Of a stretch of DNA of 64,000 nt, positions 37,618 to 45,998 are shown piece by piece (the first letter of the stretch is position 1; the number at the start of each line of letters is the position of its first letter). This DNA comes from Thalassobacillus pellis. GTDB lineage: Bacteria; Bacillota; Bacilli; Bacillales; Halobacillaceae. Location of the stretch: positions 682,001 to 746,000 of the forward strand of contig NZ_JAFBDO010000001.1 of the NCBI RefSeq assembly GCF_016908295.1, in the 5' to 3' direction. The notes under the pieces were generated by a model. That model was given only the letters and a program-made list of their open reading frames with translations, did not search any database and was not told the DNA's origin. The translations under genes and the position numbers were made by a program.

Positions 37618-39750
37618 CTACGCTGTTTTTTCCTGTTTTTCTTTGAAAATCGACTTTGCCAGAATTTCGGCAATATCCATGGTTCCTACGTTTTCCTCGA
37701 CTTCTTTGGCTTTCGTACCATCGGACAGCATCGTCAGACAGTACGGGCAGCCACTGGATATCATCGTCGGATTGGTTTCCAATGCTTGTTCTGTCCGGGC
37801 TACATTGACGCGGTTTCCAGTTTTCTCTTCCATCCACATCATTCCACCGCCTGCCCCACAGCACATACCATTTTCCCGGTTCCGTTTCATTTCAGCCAGT
37901 TTCACTCCAGGTATCATTTCAAGCACTTCCCTAGGAGGCTGATATACTTCATTGTATCGGCCGAGATAACAGCTGTCATGGTACGTAATTGTTTCGTTTA
38001 CTTCGTGTACCGGATGCAGTTTCCCTTCCTTCAGCCATTCTGCTAAAAGCTCTGTGTGGTGATATACTTCTGCTTCAAAGCCGAAATCAGGGTATTCATT
38101 TTTAAAGGTATTATAGGCATGAGGGTCAATGGTGATAATCTTTTTGACTTCATGCTTTTCGAATTCCTTGATGTTCTTTTCGACAAGCTCCTGGTACAGG
38201 AATTCATTCCCCATACGGCGCGCGGTATCTCCGGAGTTGCGCTCCTTGTTCCCAAGGATGGCAAATTTGATGCCTGCTTCGTTCATAAGCTTGGCGAATG
38301 CAAGAGCAATCTTCTGGCTTCGGTTATCATAAGCCCCCATTGAGCTTACCCAGAACAAATACTCGAATTCTTCTCCTTCTTTTTTCAATTCTTTTACTGT
38401 AGGAATGCTGACATCAGGCTCGAGGTCGCGCCAGTCTTCCCGCTCTTTCTTGGAGAGACCCCACGGGTTACCCTGGCGTTCAATGTTCATCATGGCGCGC
38501 TGGGCATCAGGATCCATACGCCCTTCTGTCAAAACAAGGTAACGACGCAGGTCGATGATTTTATCAACATGTTCATTCATGACCGGGCATTGATCTTCAC
38601 AGTTTCGGCAAGTGGTACAAGCCCATAGTTCTTCTTCTGTAATAACGTCACCAATCAGGCTGTGATTCTGAGCGTCTTCCACGGCTGCCGCCGCTTCCCC
38701 GCCGCCTTTGCTTTGGGCCATTTTTGCCAGTTGGTTACCCTCAGTGTTGGAAAAAGCATAAGACGGCACCCATGGCGATTTTCCAGTAACCGCTGCTCCT
38801 TTTTCTGTCAGGTGGTCACGGAGCTTGATGATCAGGTCCATCGGTGACAGCATTTTTCCTGTACCTGTTGCCGGGCAGACATTCGTACAACGTCCGCATT
38901 CAACACATGCGTAGAAGTCAATCATTTGCAGCTGGTTGAAATCTTCTATTTTCCCTACACCAAAGCTTACCTCATCTTCGTCTGTATCTTCATCGACGTC
39001 GAAATCAATTTTGGTAAGCTTGCCTGGAGGTGTCTGCCTTGTCAAAAACACATTAACGGGAGCAGCAAGCAGATGGGCGTGCTTCGATTGTGGTACATAA
39101 ACCAGAAAAGTAAGCAATATCAACAGATGGATCCACCACATGACAAAAAAGACAGAAGCGGCAGCGACAGGGCTCATCCATCCGAAAGCGCTTGCAATTA
39201 ATGACGCAACAGGTTCTGTCCAGACGGCATCATGGCCATGCCAGATCTGCGCCATTCCGTTACCGATCAGCACTGAAACCATTAATCCGCCAATGAACAA
39301 TAACACAAGGCCAGCTTTGAAGCCACGCTTCAACCGGACAAGCTTTTCAATATAACGGCGGTGAAAAGCCCAGACCACTGCGACGAGAATCATTAAAGTG
39401 ACAATTTCCTGGAAAAAAGTGAACCCAGGATAAAACGGTCCCAATGGTAAATGACTGTCCGGGGCAAGCCCTTTCCAGATAAAATCAATGGCACCGAATT
39501 GTACAAGCAGAAATCCATAAAACATCATGACGTGAATAATGCCGGACTTTTTATCCTTCAATAATTTCTTCTGTCCGAAGACATTAACGGCTATGTGTTT
39601 TAGTCGTTCCTTGATTTCCCCATCAAACTCGAACTTCCTCCCAAGCTTGATATAGGCGATTCTAGTTTGAACGACACGCACGAATAAGTATAAACCATAA
39701 ATGGTGACAGCTAAGAATAATATCCAATTCAACAGCAACAGCGCGTTCAT
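37618..39750 (-). CDS. fadF: Membrane iron-sulfur oxidoreductase FadF
   Basis: A 710-residue respiratory-type protein thought to pass electrons from ETF/acyl-CoA dehydrogenases to the quinone pool. Several transmembrane helices occupy about 1-235. A double 4Fe-4S ferredoxin region follows with CVECGRCTNVCP and CTTCRNCEDQCP. Two CCG cysteine-rich domains end the protein (motifs near DSCYLGRYN, MCCGAGGG and SGCPYC). Orthologue of B. subtilis YwjF/FadF, next to cls as there. The ATG at 39748-39750 has GGGGGGAG upstream; an earlier start is not needed. Confidence 0.9.
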   Translation of the reverse strand: MNALLLLNWILFLAVTIYGLYLFVRVVQTRIAYIKLGRKFEFDGEIKERLKHIAVNVFGQKKLLKDKKSGIIHVMMFYGFLLVQFGAIDFIWKGLAPDSHLPLGPFYPGFTFFQEIVTLMILVAVVWAFHRRYIEKLVRLKRGFKAGLVLLFIGGLMVSVLIGNGMAQIWHGHDAVWTEPVASLIASAFGWMSPVAAASVFFVMWWIHLLILLTFLVYVPQSKHAHLLAAPVNVFLTRQTPPGKLTKIDFDVDEDTDEDEVSFGVGKIEDFNQLQMIDFYACVECGRCTNVCPATGTGKMLSPMDLIIKLRDHLTEKGAAVTGKSPWVPSYAFSNTEGNQLAKMAQSKGGGEAAAAVEDAQNHSLIGDVITEEELWACTTCRNCEDQCPVMNEHVDKIIDLRRYLVLTEGRMDPDAQRAMMNIERQGNPWGLSKKEREDWRDLEPDVSIPTVKELKKEGEEFEYLFWVSSMGAYDNRSQKIALAFAKLMNEAGIKFAILGNKERNSGDTARRMGNEFLYQELVEKNIKEFEKHEVKKIITIDPHAYNTFKNEYPDFGFEAEVYHHTELLAEWLKEGKLHPVHEVNETITYHDSCYLGRYNEVYQPPREVLEMIPGVKLAEMKRNRENGMCCGAGGGMMWMEEKTGNRVNVARTEQALETNPTMISSGCPYCLTMLSDGTKAKEVEENVGTMDIAEILAKSIFKEKQEKTA

Positions 39751-39819
39751 TCGTCTCCCCCCTCGTTGATAATAAATCTGTGAAGCCATTCATAAAAAAA
39801 TTCAGAATCTTATACTTTA

Positions 39820-39848
39820 ACTATAAAACTGAATGAACATTCAGTCAA
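39820..39848 (-). promoter_or_regulatory. Sigma-A promoter of fadF
   Basis: TTGACT (39843-39848), 17-base spacer, TATAGT (39820-39825) on the minus strand. The spacer is almost entirely filled by an operator palindrome. Confidence 0.75.
39828..39845. promoter_or_regulatory. TetR/FadR-type operator in the fadF promoter
   Basis: ACTGAATGAACATTCAGT is a perfect dyad around its two central bases and fills the -35/-10 spacer, so a bound repressor would exclude polymerase. It resembles TGAATGA...TCATTCA sites of Bacillus FadR. The TetR protein at 31384 is the natural candidate. Confidence 0.65.
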
Positions 39849-39916
39849 CATATATTTTTATGGCTTCCAAATACAACATTATTAGAATTAAGGGAACACT
39901 AATGTTAAGTCTGGAT

Positions 39917-39993
39917 TAACTTGGCTTGTAGCCATTCCCTAATGGCGAAAGCCCTTCGTTTCACTAATACATTAATCCTTAATAAGTAAAAAA
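39917..39993 (+). repeat. Dispersed multi-hairpin repeat R1, copy 2 (internally deleted)
   Basis: Starts AACTTGGCTTGTAGCCA and GGCGAAAGCCCTTCGTTT, then lacks the TTTAACAAAGTTAAAC segment found in the other copies. Lies between divergent fadF and cls. Confidence 0.7.
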
Positions 39994-40002
39994 AGGAAGA
40001 TT

Positions 40003-41196
40003 ATGATGGGATGGATAATAGGAATAATCGTTTTTATTGCAGTTATCATCGTAATGGCAATCATAGATTTCAAACTGGGCAGTGCCTACCTGAAGAAAAA
40101 TCACAGGCATTTGACATTCACCAAGACGAGCGGCGATTACCTGCTGTATCACAACGGCAATCGACTTTTCGACGAGATGTATGTCGACATTACTAATGCC
40201 GTAAAACAAGTTGACGTTCAGTTTTTCATCATCAAAACCGATGATATAAGTCAGCAGTTCTTTGATCTGTTCAAGCAAAAAGCCCGGGAAGGCGTACAAG
40301 TAAGAGTGCTCGTCGACCGACTCGGTGGCTACCGGATCACGAAAAAATGGCGGGAGGAACTGGAGCAGGCGGGCGTGGAATTCCGATTTTCAGAAAAACC
40401 ACATTTCCCTTATTTTATTTTCCACCTGAACCGAAGAAATCACCGGAAAATTGTTGTCATCGACGGTAAAATCAGTTATGCCGGCGGCTTCAATATTGCT
40501 AGAGAATACCTCGGGAAGGATGCAGAGATGGGAGATTGGCGGGACTATCATTTGCGGCTCACAGGCGAGGTCGTCAAAAATCTTCATATGATTTTTCTCG
40601 ATGATTGGTATTTGGCAGGAGGAGGAAAACACGCTCCCATGCCCCCCTCTGACAAAGGCAGTAAGGAACTGTTGGTATCTCCGAATGAGTGTGGCCGGAT
40701 GGAAAAGGAATTCTTGAAAATGATTAAGGCTGCTGAGGAAGAAATCCTGATCGGAACGCCGTATTTCATCCCGACAAGGAAACTCATGGAGGCCCTGAAA
40801 CTAGCGGCTGCCCGCGGGGTAATGATCAAGCTGCTCTGCCCGCTTAAATCAGACCATCCGTTTGTCAAAGAAGCAGGAATTCCTTACTTCCGTGAGTTAT
40901 ATCAGGCAGGCGGGAGGATCCGTTTTTATGATGCAGGTTTTTACCATGCGAAAGTATTCATCGTCGACCGGAAACAATGCGACATTGGCACCGCCAACTT
41001 CGACTTGCGCAGCTTGTTCCTCAATAAAGAAGTGAATATTTTCGTCTATGACCCCGGGTTCATCGATCATATCCGGAATTTGTATCTGAAAGATTTTGCT
41101 GATGGTTTGTCATATGACCAAAATTGGCTGGCTGATCGATCCCTTGGAACGAGAATTAACGTGCAGATAGCCCGGCTATTGAGGCCGTTATTATGA
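40003..41196 (+). CDS. clsB: Cardiolipin synthase (phospholipase D family)
   Basis: Membrane enzyme joining two phosphatidylglycerols into cardiolipin. The 397-residue protein has one N-terminal transmembrane helix (about 4-22) rather than the usual two. Two HKD motifs follow: NHRKIVVIDGKISYAGGFN (about 146-164) and YHAKVFIVDRKQCDIGTANFD (about 312-332). The single-helix type corresponds to B. subtilis YwjE, which sits beside fadF there too. Two adjacent ATG codons follow AAGGAAG; the first was used. Confidence 0.93.
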   Translation: MMGWIIGIIVFIAVIIVMAIIDFKLGSAYLKKNHRHLTFTKTSGDYLLYHNGNRLFDEMYVDITNAVKQVDVQFFIIKTDDISQQFFDLFKQKAREGVQVRVLVDRLGGYRITKKWREELEQAGVEFRFSEKPHFPYFIFHLNRRNHRKIVVIDGKISYAGGFNIAREYLGKDAEMGDWRDYHLRLTGEVVKNLHMIFLDDWYLAGGGKHAPMPPSDKGSKELLVSPNECGRMEKEFLKMIKAAEEEILIGTPYFIPTRKLMEALKLAAARGVMIKLLCPLKSDHPFVKEAGIPYFRELYQAGGRIRFYDAGFYHAKVFIVDRKQCDIGTANFDLRSLFLNKEVNIFVYDPGFIDHIRNLYLKDFADGLSYDQNWLADRSLGTRINVQIARLLRPLL

Positions 41197-41198
41197 GT

Positions 41199-41378
41199 TC
41201 ACCTGATCAGGTTGGAGAGCAGAGGCCCTACCCATACAAAAAACTTGAATCCAAGGTAGATGCCGATAATTCCAGCCACTCCTGCCAGAGCAGGCGGTGC
41301 CGGGATCGGCAGCTTGAATAATGCAAATATAAACCCGACGGCAAAGCCGGTGACAAGCGCGATAATGACTTCTTTCAT
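41199..41378 (-). CDS. XapX/DUF1427 small membrane protein
   Basis: A 59-residue protein with two hydrophobic segments and the family signature FALFKLPIPAPPALAGVAGIIGIYLG. Function unknown; XapX-domain proteins are found in many bacteria. The ATG at 41376-41378 has AAAGGAGC upstream, so the longer frame extending back toward argS is not translated. It converges on cls with two bases between the stop codons. Confidence 0.8.
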   Translation of the reverse strand: MKEVIIALVTGFAVGFIFALFKLPIPAPPALAGVAGIIGIYLGFKFFVWVGPLLSNLIR

Positions 41379-41401
41379 TGTAAAGCTCCTTTCTTCCGAT
41401 T

Positions 41402-41438
41402 TAAAAAGAGGCTCTTCCGAACAGGGAGCCTCTTTTTC
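41402..41438 (-). terminator. Terminator of argS
   Basis: AAAAAGAGGCTC/GAGCCTCTTTTT hairpin directly after the argS stop, followed by T-rich sequence on the minus strand. Confidence 0.9.
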
Positions 41439-41448
41439 GTGCATTTAA

Positions 41449-43119
41449 TTACATTTTTTCAGGGGCAGATACGCCAATCAGCTCCATTGCATTTGAAAGC
41501 GTAGTGCGTACAGCTTTCATCAAGGCTGTACGGGCTTTGGAACGTTCCGGATTCTCGGTATCTAAAACCTTTTCTGCATTGTAAAAACTATGCAGGCTGG
41601 AGGCAAGATCGAATGCATACTGAGTGACCCGGTGCGGTGTTCGTTTTTCGGCAGCATCAGCAATTGTTTGAGGAAATTCCCCAAGCCGCTTCAACAGTTC
41701 TTCCTCTTTTTCAGCATCCAATAATGCAGCATCAAATCCGCCTTCGATGGTCACACCTTTTTCTTCTGCCTGCCGCAGCATGGAACAGATTCTTGCATGG
41801 GCATATTGAACATAGTAGACTGGATTTTCATTGGACTCTGATCTTGCAAGATCCATATCAAAGTCAAGATGGGAATCACTTGAACGCATGGAGAAGAAAT
41901 AACGCATGGCATCGATTCCGACTTCCTCCATCAGCTCCCGTAACGTGACAGCTTTTCCTGTCCTTTTACTCATTTTCACTTTTTCCCCATCCTGGAAAAG
42001 ATTAACCATCTGAATGATCTCCACTTCCAGGGTTTCCTTGCTATAGCCTAGTGCCTGAATGGCTGCCTGCATTCTTGGAATATAGCCATGGTGGTCGGCT
42101 CCCCAGATGTTGATCAATGTATCAAAGCCGCGATCGAGCTTGTTTTTGTGGTAGGCAATATCAGGCGTAAGGTATGTGTAGCTGCCGTCCTGTTTGATCA
42201 GCACGCGGTCTTTATCATCTCCGAAATCTGTTGTTTTAAACCAGGTGGCCCCATCCTGATCGTACATATATCCTTTATCTTGGATAACTTTGAGGGCCTC
42301 CTCGATTTTACCATCCTGATATAAAGAAGTTTCAGAGAACCACTCGTCAAAATTGACGCGGAAATCCCGAAGGTCTTTCTTAATTTCTTCCAGCTCAAAT
42401 TGGAGGCCGTACTCCCGAAAGTAAGCGATGCGTTCCTGATAAGGTTTGTCCGCCCATTCCATACCGTGGTCAGCAGCGAGTTTCTGGCCAAGCTCGATGA
42501 TGTCTTTCCCATGATAGCCGTCCTCCGGCATATCCCATTCCTTTCCGATAGCCTGCATGTATCGGGCTTCCACAGAATAGGCAAGGTTATTGATCTGGTT
42601 ACCAGCATCATTGATGTAATATTCGCGTGATACATCATACCCCGCTTTTGTTAAAATATTACAGAGCGAGTCACCTACTGCAGCTCCCCTGGCATGTCCG
42701 AGATGGAGTGTCCCTGTTGGATTCGCTGAAACGAATTCGACCTGAATTTTTTGACCATTCCCCGTTTCACTTGCACCGTAACCCTCTCCCTGCTCAAGAA
42801 TGGCTGCGACAAGGTCGGTCAGGTATTGATTATCCATATGGAAGTTGATGAAGCCCGGACCGGCAATTTCGACTTTTTTGATAGAGGCTGCTGATGTATC
42901 AAAATGAGCTACGATATCTTCCGCGATCATGCGTGGCGCTTTTTTCGCGATACGCGCAAGCTGCATAGCCATATTGGTGGCATAATCCCCGTGTGCTTTA
43001 TCCTTCGGCTGTTCCAGAACCACTTCCGGCATTTGTTCCTCTGTCGCCAATTCTGCTTTCAACACTGCCTGCACGATTTCCTGCCTCAGCTTCTGCTCTG
43101 TCTGTTCTAAAATATTCAT
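41449..43119 (-). CDS. argS: Arginyl-tRNA synthetase
   Basis: Class I synthetase charging tRNA-Arg, 556 residues. It has an N-terminal Add-1 domain (about 1-100), HIGH motif in [21 protein letters not shown]-like [11 protein letters not shown], and a C-terminal DALR anticodon-binding domain with [10 protein letters not shown]. The ATG has AAGGAGG upstream and overlaps the ywiB stop by four bases, so ywiB and argS are translationally coupled. No T-box leader was seen. Confidence 0.97.
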   Translation of the reverse strand: MNILEQTEQKLRQEIVQAVLKAELATEEQMPEVVLEQPKDKAHGDYATNMAMQLARIAKKAPRMIAEDIVAHFDTSAASIKKVEIAGPGFINFHMDNQYLTDLVAAILEQGEGYGASETGNGQKIQVEFVSANPTGTLHLGHARGAAVGDSLCNILTKAGYDVSREYYINDAGNQINNLAYSVEARYMQAIGKEWDMPEDGYHGKDIIELGQKLAADHGMEWADKPYQERIAYFREYGLQFELEEIKKDLRDFRVNFDEWFSETSLYQDGKIEEALKVIQDKGYMYDQDGATWFKTTDFGDDKDRVLIKQDGSYTYLTPDIAYHKNKLDRGFDTLINIWGADHHGYIPRMQAAIQALGYSKETLEVEIIQMVNLFQDGEKVKMSKRTGKAVTLRELMEEVGIDAMRYFFSMRSSDSHLDFDMDLARSESNENPVYYVQYAHARICSMLRQAEEKGVTIEGGFDAALLDAEKEEELLKRLGEFPQTIADAAEKRTPHRVTQYAFDLASSLHSFYNAEKVLDTENPERSKARTALMKAVRTTLSNAMELIGVSAPEKM

Positions 43120-43556
43120 TCGGCTGCCTCCTTATGATAGGTCAATGTCAAGCGATGACGCTGCGTGACCTCATGATTCAAAGTTAAACGATAACTGATG
43201 AACAGCCTTCCTTTACTTCCCTGTTTCAAGGAATGGTGTTCAATCTGATCAGTGAACGTATGCATATGAAAAATTCCATACGTATGATGGTACTTATTTT
43301 CCGTCTCCCGTTTCCGTTCAAAAATCTGATGCATTTTTACAGCACCAGAACGTTTGATACTTACTTTTTCCGGCTGGATGGTGACCATCGTCTCGATTGG
43401 ACCGCTTTCCTCAGGGTGTTCCGTGAACTTCAGGACAATCGTGCTGCCCCGTTCGAACAGTCCTCCTGGTTCCTCAAGGACGACGTTTTCCTTTCTACCC
43501 CCATCCCTGATTTCCGTGACAAGGCGGATGGCAACTGGTACCTTGCTGGAACTCAT
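43116..43556 (-). CDS. ywiB: YwiB, DUF1934 family protein
   Basis: A 146-residue predicted beta-barrel protein of the lipocalin-like DUF1934 family. It has alternating strands ([49 protein letters not shown]) and no cysteine. Role unknown; in Bacillus it is fixed upstream of argS and close to rpoE. GGAGAG lies five bases before the ATG. It overlaps argS by ATGA-type coupling. Confidence 0.85.
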   Translation of the reverse strand: MSSSKVPVAIRLVTEIRDGGRKENVVLEEPGGLFERGSTIVLKFTEHPEESGPIETMVTIQPEKVSIKRSGAVKMHQIFERKRETENKYHHTYGIFHMHTFTDQIEHHSLKQGSKGRLFISYRLTLNHEVTQRHRLTLTYHKEAAE

Positions 43557-43643
43557 GCTATCTCTCCTTCAATTTTTACTCAATTCCGATCTTCTTAACC
43601 TTTCCATTATAAAAATTGAGTCGAAAAATCGCAAGTCCAAGCA

Positions 43644-43737
43644 GAAAAACTTGGCTAGCGCCAGTCCATACGGCGAAATATTTAGTTTTACTTACACTTT
43701 AATCCTTTAACAAAAGTTAAACTTTCTCAAAGTATAA
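43644..43737 (+). repeat. Dispersed multi-hairpin repeat R1, copy 3
   Basis: AAAAACTTGGCTAGCGCCA, then TTTTACTTACACTTTAATCC and the TTTAAC...GTTAAAC stem, aligned over about 94 bases with copies 1 and 4. It lies upstream of ywiB, in a 428-base gene-free stretch (43557-43984). Confidence 0.85.
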
Positions 43738-43746
43738 CCAAAAGCA

Positions 43747-43852
43747 CAAGCGCCTTTTACCCCCGACCAGTTTAAGACAAGCCTCGCCGTTACGTTCTAT
43801 GTCACAGAGAGGACTGACTTAAGGCCTCGAGGGGATAGGCGCTGGAGCTGGA
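43747..43852. repeat. Long imperfect inverted extragenic repeat R3, copy 1
   Basis: Begins CAAGCGCC...CCCCCGACCAG and ends GAGGGGATAGGCGCTGGAGC, the outer AGCGCC/GGCGCT arms pairing. A diverged copy lies at 54343. Elements of this type are common between genes of Bacillaceae. Confidence 0.65.
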
Positions 43853-43908
43853 TGAACCAAAAGCGGTTTGGGGGCGAAGCGATGGTGAAAATATTCCCTG
43901 ACACACAT

Positions 43909-43946
43909 ATAATCCGAACTGATTTCAATGAAAACGTTCGGATTAT
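43909..43946 (-). terminator. Terminator of speB
   Basis: ATAATCCGAAC/GTTCGGATTAT stem with an extended loop just after the speB stop. The T-run is weak (TTATATG). Confidence 0.6.
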
Positions 43947-43984
43947 TTTAAACTTTATTAAGTTTTCCCAGCAGCCTAATCCAA

Positions 43985-44857
43985 TCATTTTACCCAGCCA
44001 AGAAGCATTTCCCTGACGAATTTACTTGCGGCTATGGCCGTCTGTTCGGTGGGATCATAGGCTGGGGCGACTTCGACAAGGTCAGCTCCAACTACCTCAA
44101 CATCGGATCCTGCAATCAGGTGTATAGCTTCGAGCAATTCCTTAGAAGTTATACCGCCTGCTTCCGCTGTGCCTGTCCCGGGAGCAAAGGCAGGGTCAAG
44201 AACGTCGATATCAATGGTGACGTACACTTTCCTTCCGGCTAAACCAGGAAGAACTTTTTTCAACGGCTCTGCTACATCGTATTTGGCCATATGCATGCCG
44301 CTCTCTTCTGCGTACTTGAATTCTTCGCGCATGCCTGATCTAATTCCAAACGAGTAGACATTTTCAGGGCCAAGAAGCTCACACGCTTTCCGGACAGGGG
44401 TGGAATGAGACAGAGCTTCTCCTTCATACTCCTCTCTCAAGTCGGCATGGGCATCGATGTGGATCAGCGCTATATCCTGATATTTTTTCTGGAATGCTTT
44501 GATTACCGGCCAGGTGACCAGATGTTCTCCCCCGAGGCCTAATGGAAACTTTCCATCATCAAGCAAGCGGGTGATGTATTTTTCAATCATATCAATGCTC
44601 CGTTGCGGGTTGCCAAACGGAAGCGGAATGTCTCCGGCATCAAAATAGTTCACTTCTTCCAGGTGCTTGTCCAGATAAGGGCTGTATTCTTCCAGACCGA
44701 TGGATGCTTCCCTGATTCGGTTTGGTCCGAACCGTGACCCAGGCCGGAAGCTGACAGTCCAATCCATCGGCATGCCATAAATGACAGTCGAGGCTATTTC
44801 GGCATCTTCCCTGCTCATGATAAATACCTTTCCTGAATATGCCTCATCAAATCGCAT
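43985..44857 (-). CDS. speB: Agmatinase
   Basis: Manganese ureohydrolase turning agmatine into putrescine and urea. The 290-residue protein has the binuclear metal motifs GGEHLV, DAHADLR and DIDVLDPAFAPGTG, all complete. It lies 14 bases after speE, so putrescine made here feeds spermidine synthase directly. Arginine decarboxylase, which supplies agmatine, is not in the window. Confidence 0.95.
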   Translation of the reverse strand: MRFDEAYSGKVFIMSREDAEIASTVIYGMPMDWTVSFRPGSRFGPNRIREASIGLEEYSPYLDKHLEEVNYFDAGDIPLPFGNPQRSIDMIEKYITRLLDDGKFPLGLGGEHLVTWPVIKAFQKKYQDIALIHIDAHADLREEYEGEALSHSTPVRKACELLGPENVYSFGIRSGMREEFKYAEESGMHMAKYDVAEPLKKVLPGLAGRKVYVTIDIDVLDPAFAPGTGTAEAGGITSKELLEAIHLIAGSDVEVVGADLVEVAPAYDPTEQTAIAASKFVREMLLGWVK

Positions 44858-44871
44858 AATTTTCCTCCTTC

Positions 44872-45699
44872 TTATTCCGTTAAATCTTTGACGAATTTAG
44901 GCAGAGCAAAAGCCGCCGTATGCAGTTCCGGTGTATAATATTTTGTTTCCATTTCGTGAAAGCGGTCTGCGGGAACCTTCAAGGGATCGTGCTGCTTGCT
45001 CCCCATGGTGAAGCTCCACAAGCCGCTTGGATAAGTAGGGATATTGGCAGTATAGACTTTTGTAATCGGAAAAGTTTCTTTAACATCGTTATAAACCTGC
45101 CGAATGAGTTCTGCTTTGAACCAAGGGTTATCTGTCTGGGCAACAAATATACCATCATCTTTTAACGCTTTGGCGATTCCTTCATAAAAACCTTTACTGA
45201 ACAGATTGACCGCTGGACCTACAGGTTCCGTGGAATCCACCATGATGACATCGTATTCCGAATCACTTTCTGCAATATGCATGAAACCGTCAGCTACCTT
45301 CACTTCCACACGGGGATCATCCAGTTTTCCAGCGATTTCCGGTAAAAATTCCTTGGAGTATTCGATCACTTTCCCATCAATTTCCACCAGGGTCGCTTTT
45401 TCAACCTGCGGGTGCTTCAATATCTCCCGGATAACCCCGCCATCTCCGCCACCGACAACAAGAACGTTTTTCGGATCAGGATGGGTGAATAATGGGACAT
45501 GGGCGACCATTTCGTGATAGACAAATTCATCCTTCTCAGTGGTCATGACCATATCATCCAGGATGAGCATGTTCCCCCATTCTTCTGTTTCAACCATATC
45601 AAGCTGCTGGAAATCCGTTTTTTCTGTATGCAGCGTCCTTTTTATTTTAGCTGTAATTCCGAAGTTATCTGTCTGTTTTTCCGTAAACCAAGTGCTCAT
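44872..45699 (-). CDS. speE: Spermidine synthase
   Basis: Transfers aminopropyl from decarboxylated S-adenosylmethionine to putrescine. The 275-residue protein has [17 protein letters not shown] (nucleotide loop), catalytic [11 protein letters not shown] with the Asp, and TDNPWFK. The frame extends 62 codons further upstream without a start signal, whereas GGAGAGGAG lies nine bases before the ATG at 45697-45699 and gives the family N-terminus. It is divergent from pbpG across a 299-base gap with no other gene. Confidence 0.95.
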   Translation of the reverse strand: MSTWFTEKQTDNFGITAKIKRTLHTEKTDFQQLDMVETEEWGNMLILDDMVMTTEKDEFVYHEMVAHVPLFTHPDPKNVLVVGGGDGGVIREILKHPQVEKATLVEIDGKVIEYSKEFLPEIAGKLDDPRVEVKVADGFMHIAESDSEYDVIMVDSTEPVGPAVNLFSKGFYEGIAKALKDDGIFVAQTDNPWFKAELIRQVYNDVKETFPITKVYTANIPTYPSGLWSFTMGSKQHDPLKVPADRFHEMETKYYTPELHTAAFALPKFVKDLTE

Positions 45700-45998
45700 T
45701 CGTGAAAACTCCTCTCCTATTTCTTTTGCATTTAATAGACACGTATCCTTTTCCATTTTGAATGAAACAATCAAAATATAAGACTTTCCGTTAGAAAACC
45801 ACTCATTCACTCGTCCCTTCGTGAATGCGTTAGTTTTTATACTTGGAACTTTAATTTTTTCATTAAGTTGAAAAACTCGTTGCAAAAATTCAATATATTC
45901 CTAGCGTGTCAAAAAAGCAAGCTTTTTCTCCATGTTTAATTACCCATCTATTATCCCATAATAATAGCAATCTTAAAAAATGGAGATTAGGAGCGCTC

